Shown here piece by piece: positions 13,731-17,566 of a stretch of DNA of 17,566 nt. The translations under genes were made by a program, and so were the position numbers. This DNA is from an uncultured Bacillota bacterium (lineage in GTDB: Bacteria > Bacillota > Clostridia > Peptostreptococcales > Anaerovoracaceae). The notes under the pieces are model-generated. The model was not told the DNA's origin and searched no databases. It was given only the letters and a program-made list of their open reading frames with translations. The stretch spans positions 1-17,566 of the forward strand of contig CAMNNG010000010.1 of the NCBI GenBank assembly GCA_946545145.1, read 5' to 3'. The stretch's first letter is position 1; each line of letters opens with the position of its first letter.

Positions 13731-14580
13731 TATCAGGGTCGCCGACAGTGAAGTTGTCTATGAGTCTGGTCTTTCCGATGCGTACGGCCATTGCGACGAG
13801 GTCCCCTTCTTTGAACTCTTCGACCGGCTGCATGTTGAGACCGTCTACCACTTCAACGTATTCAACGTCTGCCATGGGCTCTTCGGCGAGCTTTTTCATC
13901 ATCGCTTCTTTCAGGGCGGCGCTGTTTCTCTCTCCCGCCGCGCAGATGTGCTGGCCTTCGAGTACAGTTCTCGAAAGGATGAGCGCTGCCTTTCTCTCTT
14001 CATCAGAAAGATAAGTGTTCCTCGAGCTCTTCGCGAGACCGTCATCCTCTCTTACGATCGGGCATCCGTAGATCTCGATATCGATGTTGAGGTCTCTTAC
14101 CATCCTCTTGATGACGGCGAGCTGCTGGGCGTCCTTCTTTCCGAAGAAGGCCATGTCCGCTTTCGAGATATTGAACAGTTTGTTGACTACTGTGCATACG
14201 CCTCTGAAGTGTCCGGCTCTCGATGCTCCGCAGAGCGTGTCGGGAAGAACATCCATATCTACGTATGTGCAGAAATCGTCGAAGTACATATCTTCCGGGT
14301 CCGGGTGGAACACGAGGTCTGCGCCGTGCTCTTCAAGAAGCGCGCAGTCACGCTCGAAATCTCTCGGATATGTAGCCAGGTCTTCCGTCGGTCCGAACTG
14401 TATCGGATTGACGAATACGCTGACTATAGTTCTGTCGCAGTTCGCGACCGAGGCATCGACGAGGGAGGCATGTCCCTCATGCAGATAACCCATCGTCGGG
14501 CAGAGCCCTATCTTCAGTCCTTCTTTTTTCCATCCGCTGACGACTTTCTTAACGTCTTCCGGTGTTTTTGCAATGATCAT
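13720..14580 (-). CDS. panC: Pantothenate synthetase (pantoate--beta-alanine ligase)
   Basis: Condenses pantoate and beta-alanine with ATP, through a pantoyl-adenylate. From the ATG at 14580 it has 286 residues, normal for PanC. Nucleotidyltransferase signatures are intact: PTMGYLHEGH (28-37, the HIGH-type motif), the NPIQFGP pantoate site (58-64), FGKKDAQQL (146-154) and REDDGLAKSSRN (177-188, the KMSKS-type loop). A TTG five codons upstream lies inside the ribosome site GGAGAG, so ATG 14580 is the start. Only four bases separate it from the panG stop, so the two are translationally coupled. Confidence 0.97.
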   Translation of the reverse strand: MIIAKTPEDVKKVVSGWKKEGLKIGLCPTMGYLHEGHASLVDASVANCDRTIVSVFVNPIQFGPTEDLATYPRDFERDCALLEEHGADLVFHPDPEDMYFDDFCTYVDMDVLPDTLCGASRAGHFRGVCTVVNKLFNISKADMAFFGKKDAQQLAVIKRMVRDLNIDIEIYGCPIVREDDGLAKSSRNTYLSDEERKAALILSRTVLEGQHICAAGERNSAALKEAMMKKLAEEPMADVEYVEVVDGLNMQPVEEFKEGDLVAMAVRIGKTRLIDNFTVGDPDIVI

Positions 14581-14584
14581 TTTC

Positions 14585-15436
14585 TTACTCTCCAAGTAAT
14601 TCTTCTATTTCTGAATAATCTCTTTCAGGGTGCTTTTTCTTCGCTATCGGCAGGATGCTCTTCGAAAGTATCGTATAAAGGTCCTGCTTGTCCTTATCGC
14701 CCGCAAGAACGTCCAGATGCTTTCTGAGCGTTCCGGCGTCCCCTCTTTCGAGCGGGCCCGTAAGGCTCGGCGCAAGGCCGTCCTCCAGTATGTGATGGAC
14801 ATTGCCCCTCACCAGAGGTCCAATAGCAGATATGGCGTCATCTTCGCTGAAGCCGCATCCCTTCAGTATGTCTACCCCCTGTCCGATGAGTCCCACCATC
14901 AGATTCGAGACCATCGCTGCCGCACAGTGATATCCGGTCTTGGCAGATGAGTCTATCCTCTGGTATCTCAGCCACAGATCTCTCATCATCCCTTCGATCT
15001 CTCCGATGTGCTCTTCATCGCCTTCAACAGCGAAAAAAACATCCGCAAGTTCTTCGTAAGCTTTGTATTTGTCGCTTACTGCGAACAGGGGATGAACGGA
15101 ATATCCGAACGCGCCGTGATCTCTGATCCCCGGGAAGGCGTCCTTCGACGCGAGAGCGCCGCTGCAGTGGCAGATGAACTTGCCCTCTACGGGATACTGT
15201 ATGACTTGTTCATAGACCGAGGTGATGCTGCCGTCCGGGACCGTCAGGAAAATGACATCGTTGGAACCTACGAGTTCCTCAATCGTTTCAAATACCGACG
15301 TGCCTGTAAACTCTGCTGCTTCGCTCGAAGACGAAGTGTTGCGGCTGTAATAGCCTGTAACCTCCTTACCGTGTGTTGCAAAATACTTTCCAAGCGTAAA
15401 GCCGACCTTGCCGGCTCCTATAAATCCGATCCTCAC
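14585..15436 (-). CDS. panG: Rossmann-fold/DUF2520 oxidoreductase, probable ketopantoate reductase PanG
   Basis: NAD(P)-dependent oxidoreductase, probably the alternative ketopantoate reductase PanG (ketopantoate to pantoate), which replaces PanE in Francisella and some Firmicutes. From the GTG at 15436 it has 283 residues and begins MRIGFIGAGKVG, a textbook dinucleotide-binding start. Further motifs are LTVPDG (about 64-69), HCSGAL (90-95) and SVHPLFA (113-119), followed by the helical DUF2520 half. The upstream GTG at 15469 lacks a ribosome site, whereas GAGG lies 7 bases before the chosen GTG. Its place immediately ahead of panC supports the role. The coenzyme and substrate are inferred from the family and neighbours. 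Confidence 0.8.
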   Translation of the reverse strand: MRIGFIGAGKVGFTLGKYFATHGKEVTGYYSRNTSSSSEAAEFTGTSVFETIEELVGSNDVIFLTVPDGSITSVYEQVIQYPVEGKFICHCSGALASKDAFPGIRDHGAFGYSVHPLFAVSDKYKAYEELADVFFAVEGDEEHIGEIEGMMRDLWLRYQRIDSSAKTGYHCAAAMVSNLMVGLIGQGVDILKGCGFSEDDAISAIGPLVRGNVHHILEDGLAPSLTGPLERGDAGTLRKHLDVLAGDKDKQDLYTILSKSILPIAKKKHPERDYSEIEELLGE

Positions 15437-15489
15437 ATGACCACCTCTTTCTAATAAATGAGATGTCACATCCGATACAGGTCCTTCGG

Positions 15490-15522
15490 CTTAAAAGCGC
15501 TGCATTTTCGGTCTTTTTTAAG
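15490..15522 (-). repeat. Inverted repeat in the panG leader
   Basis: CTTAAAA / TTTTAAG, 7-bp arms with a 19-base loop, inside the roughly 126-base leader of panG. No T-run follows and I recognise no known riboswitch. Confidence 0.35.
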
Positions 15523-15568
15523 TTTTGATCCGGTACAGTTTCCGTTGTGAATACCGTCCACCGAATGA

Positions 15569-15597
15569 AGTATAGCACCTGCGCATACAGATTGCAA
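15569..15597 (-). promoter_or_regulatory. Promoter of the panG-panC-panD-holA operon
   Basis: On the minus strand, TTGCAA (15592-15597), a 17-base spacer, and TATACT (15569-15574) preceded by TGC, which makes an extended -10. The predicted +1 is near 15562. Confidence 0.7.
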
Positions 15598-15618
15598 AGG
15601 AAATATGGTGCCGATGTG

Positions 15619-15627
15619 TGGTATACT
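15619..15627 (+). promoter_or_regulatory. Extended -10 promoter of the YihY-family gene
   Basis: TGG followed by TATACT (15622-15627) forms an extended -10; no clear -35 is present. The predicted +1 is near 15634, about 30 bases before the start codon. Confidence 0.5.
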
Positions 15628-15664
15628 CCATAAGAGTAGAATAGTTTTTATATGGTAACAGGTT

Positions 15665-16570
15665 ATGGAAGAAACAAAAGGACTGCCAGCACGGGCACTT
15701 GATGTGATCAAACGCGGGATCGGTATATTCACCGAAAAGAACATGCCGGTATTCGCAGGCAACTCCACGCTGTTCATAGTGACAGCGCTGTTTCCTTTTG
15801 TGATGCTGATAATATCCGTCATCAATCTTCTGCCCGGCTATTCGGCAGAGGATGTCTCAGGCCTGCTCTTCAGGCTTCTTCCCGACCTTGAGCCAATAGA
15901 AAAGCTGGTCGGATCCGTGATATCGAATCTGAAAGATCAGTCAAACGGCCTGCTCGCCTCTATAGCTGCCGTCACCACCCTGTGGTCGGCAAGCAAAGGC
16001 GTCTCCGCGATACAGAAGGGTCTCAACCAGCTGAACAAAGAGGATGCCGCTATAGAAAAGAAAGAAGAAAGCCTGGCGCTGAAGCCTCTTATCGGCGGCT
16101 TTGCCAAAGATACACTCAAGCGCGTTCTCTTCACTCTGCTGCTTGTCATCCTGATCCCGGCAATGCTCGTGTTCCAGATGCTCGAGAAATCGATCATGGG
16201 AGTTATCGGTGATATCATCGAAAGACTTAGTCCGGACAGCCTTGAAACACTGCTTCCGGACATCGATTCCATCTTTCAGACCGGATCACTGGTCGTCATG
16301 GTCTTCGCGGTACTCGTGATAATAGCGATCTACGCCCTGCTTCCCTCGAAGCACAGATCCTTCAGAAGCTGCCTTCCCGGCGCGCTTCTCACATGCGTCT
16401 GCTGGTTCGCTTTCACGAAGCTCTTCTCACTGTTCATGCCGTGGATCTTCAACGCTTCGATCTACGGGTCACTGGCATCGCTCTTCCTGATGTTCCTCTG
16501 GCTCTGGGTCATGGTCATGATCCTCTTCGCGGGCGGAGTGCTGAACCGCAGCCTCGACGAACTAAGATAG
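15665..16570 (+). CDS. YihY/BrkB-family inner-membrane protein
   Basis: Polytopic membrane protein of 301 residues, normal for the family, once mislabelled ribonuclease BN. Seen features: the first membrane span with ALFPFVMLII (41-50), the family motif LWSASKG (106-112) with a following GLNQLN, a span at about 152-173, another near 207-228, then PGALLTCVCWF, and a last span with LFLMFLWLWVMVMILFAGG ending in the conserved LNRSL. The function is not firmly known; a transporter or envelope role has been suggested for relatives. The ribosome site is weak (CAGG just before ATG). It is divergent from panG and convergent with comEC; only a weak AT hairpin (16584-16604) lies after its stop. Confidence 0.88.
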   Translation: MEETKGLPARALDVIKRGIGIFTEKNMPVFAGNSTLFIVTALFPFVMLIISVINLLPGYSAEDVSGLLFRLLPDLEPIEKLVGSVISNLKDQSNGLLASIAAVTTLWSASKGVSAIQKGLNQLNKEDAAIEKKEESLALKPLIGGFAKDTLKRVLFTLLLVILIPAMLVFQMLEKSIMGVIGDIIERLSPDSLETLLPDIDSIFQTGSLVVMVFAVLVIIAIYALLPSKHRSFRSCLPGALLTCVCWFAFTKLFSLFMPWIFNASIYGSLASLFLMFLWLWVMVMILFAGGVLNRSLDELR

Positions 16571-16618
16571 AAATAAAGCGCAAAATAACATCAAAAAAGT
16601 TATTGTTTAGAACTGTTT

Positions 16619-17566
16619 TCACCGTCTTCGCATAACGTTGATTTCTTTCTTATCCACATCTATCCCGACAGCGCCGTGTTCGTCATTCCTGAAGACAGAT
16701 GCTCCGTGCCCCGCCAGCCTTTCGAGAGTCTCGTCAGCTGGATGACCATAATGGTTCTTTCCTACCTGGATGACAGCCGCCTTCGGGCTTACCGCATCCA
16801 GAAAGGCATCCGTAGAAGCATACCTGCTGCCGTGATGCGCAGCCTGCATCACATCGCAGGAGAGTTTGCTCCGGTAAGCGGATACGAGCGATCCTTCTTC
16901 AGCTTCATCGGCATCACCTGTGATCATTACGGAACACGCGCCATAATAATCAAATTTGAGCACCAGGCTGTTAGCGTTCTCAGAATCACCGCTGCTGACA
17001 GGTCCCATCACAGTGATGCTAACCGCTCTGCTTCTTTTGCCAAAAGCGCCGCTCCCGATCCTGATCTTCTGCCCCGTCCTTAGCAGCACGATATTTCTTC
17101 TGTCCATACCGGTGTCTTCAGCTATCCTTTCGACCTCATCCTCAAGACACTCATGGACAGCAATCTTTTTCACCATCCCGTCTTTGGCTATAGAAACTAT
17201 CCCATTGTAGTGATCGGCATCAAGATGAGTAAGAAACGCTATATCCACGCTCCTCGCTCCATTCTTCAGAAGATACGGTTTCAGTATCTTCCTTCCGACA
17301 TCGAAACTGCCGCTTTCTTTTCCTGAAGAAAAGTCAGGTCTTCCGCCTCCGTCGACCAAAATGTTCTTTCCGCCGGGCGCCCTGAAGTGGACACATGCAC
17401 CCTGCCCGACATCTACGAAAACGCATTCATCTTTCAGAAAATCATTGGAAAAAGAGAAGGAAAAGACAAGTATACATAATAACCCTACGAGTGAAGCAAA
17501 AGTGATCTTTTTCTTCTCTTTTCTCAAAAACAATATAATGAACTTCTCGGATGAGAGCCCGAACAG
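16619..17566 (-). CDS. comEC: ComEC/Rec2-type DNA-uptake protein, C-terminal metallo-hydrolase part, 5' end beyond window
   Basis: C-terminal portion of the competence channel ComEC, which carries single-stranded DNA across the membrane. The frame stays open to the right edge: 315 residues are visible, and the reading continues upstream of a TTG at 17533, so this is a partial gene rather than a short one. It starts with a last membrane span (ITFASLVGLLCILVFSF) and then a beta-lactamase-fold domain with FVDVGQG, LVDGGG, THLDADH (metal-site region), MITGDAD and AAHHGS, in the order seen in ComEC. The membrane competence domain should lie just outside the window. A free-standing exported hydrolase with the same fold is the alternative, but less likely given the open edge. 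Confidence 0.82.
   Translation of the reverse strand: MFGLSSEKFIILFLRKEKKKITFASLVGLLCILVFSFSFSNDFLKDECVFVDVGQGACVHFRAPGGKNILVDGGGRPDFSSGKESGSFDVGRKILKPYLLKNGARSVDIAFLTHLDADHYNGIVSIAKDGMVKKIAVHECLEDEVERIAEDTGMDRRNIVLLRTGQKIRIGSGAFGKRSRAVSITVMGPVSSGDSENANSLVLKFDYYGACSVMITGDADEAEEGSLVSAYRSKLSCDVMQAAHHGSRYASTDAFLDAVSPKAAVIQVGKNHYGHPADETLERLAGHGASVFRNDEHGAVGIDVDKKEINVMRRR

Noticed and set aside
13267..14727. Plus-strand open frame of 486 codons over panD and panC
   Set aside because: Antisense to two well-conserved genes, composition unlike a protein, no motif.
15437..15562. T-box or riboswitch in the 126-base panG leader
   Set aside because: A 7-bp inverted repeat is present, but no T-box sequence, no terminator and no riboswitch core that I recognise.
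16584..16604. Terminator between the YihY-family gene and comEC (AATAAC / GTTATT)
   Set aside because: A 6-bp stem made almost only of A-T pairs with a 9-base loop and a short GTTTAG tail; too weak to call.
1..17566. CRISPR array, tRNA/rRNA genes, insertion sequences, phage or toxin-antitoxin genes
   Set aside because: No repeat-spacer pattern, no cloverleaf or rRNA sequence, no transposase or integrase motif, and all sizeable frames are explained by the listed genes.

Overview
The window reads as a chromosomal segment of an anaerobic Clostridia-type Firmicute. The pointers are a 4-hydroxybutyryl-CoA dehydratase that closely resembles the Clostridium aminobutyricum enzyme (every active-site residue I can recall sits at the same residue number), a NADH/ferredoxin-type flavin/iron-sulfur complex, sigma-A promoters, strong AGGAGG-like ribosome sites and a DUF975 membrane protein. 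A GABA/succinate- or amino-acid-fermenting relative of C. aminobutyricum (Anaerovoracaceae-like) is my inference. I see no IS element, phage gene, tRNA, rRNA or CRISPR array, and no gene-free stretch longer than 300 bases; the longest is 5997-6254.

Layout, left to right. (1) 1-3645, minus strand: abfD (4-hydroxybutyryl-CoA dehydratase), then a DUF975 membrane protein and murE, which runs off the left edge. A GC-rich hairpin separates abfD from the other two. (2) 3805-5340, plus strand: thiamine pyrophosphokinase, apparently leaderless, then a crotonase (crt) with its own strong promoter, into which a perfect 9-bp inverted repeat is built. (3) 5433-5996, minus: a TetR/AcrR regulator, convergent with crt across a bidirectional terminator. 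(4) 6255-12055, minus: a three-gene operon NuoE-like / NuoF-like / 1170-residue fusion protein (2Fe-2S + NfnB/GltD-like FAD-NADPH module + ferredoxin clusters + degenerate molybdopterin domain). It has a near-consensus promoter and a Rex-like operator in its leader, and ends at an intrinsic terminator. (5) 12212-15436, minus: panG-panC-panD-holA, i.e. pantothenate synthesis genes (without panB) translationally coupled to the DNA polymerase III delta subunit. (6) 15665-16570, plus: a YihY/BrkB membrane protein. (7) 16619-17566, minus: the C-terminal metallo-beta-lactamase part of ComEC, cut by the right edge.

How the genes may work together. AbfD makes crotonyl-CoA from 4-hydroxybutyryl-CoA, and Crt interconverts crotonyl-CoA and 3-hydroxybutyryl-CoA, so regions 1 and 2 meet at crotonyl-CoA, the branch point to butyrate. 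The region-4 complex has the parts of an electron-bifurcating NADH / ferredoxin / NADP(H) transhydrogenase of the Sporomusa Stn kind and would balance the redox carriers of such a fermentation. A Rex-like site in front of it fits control by the NADH/NAD+ ratio. The most interesting element is this complex and its giant fusion subunit.
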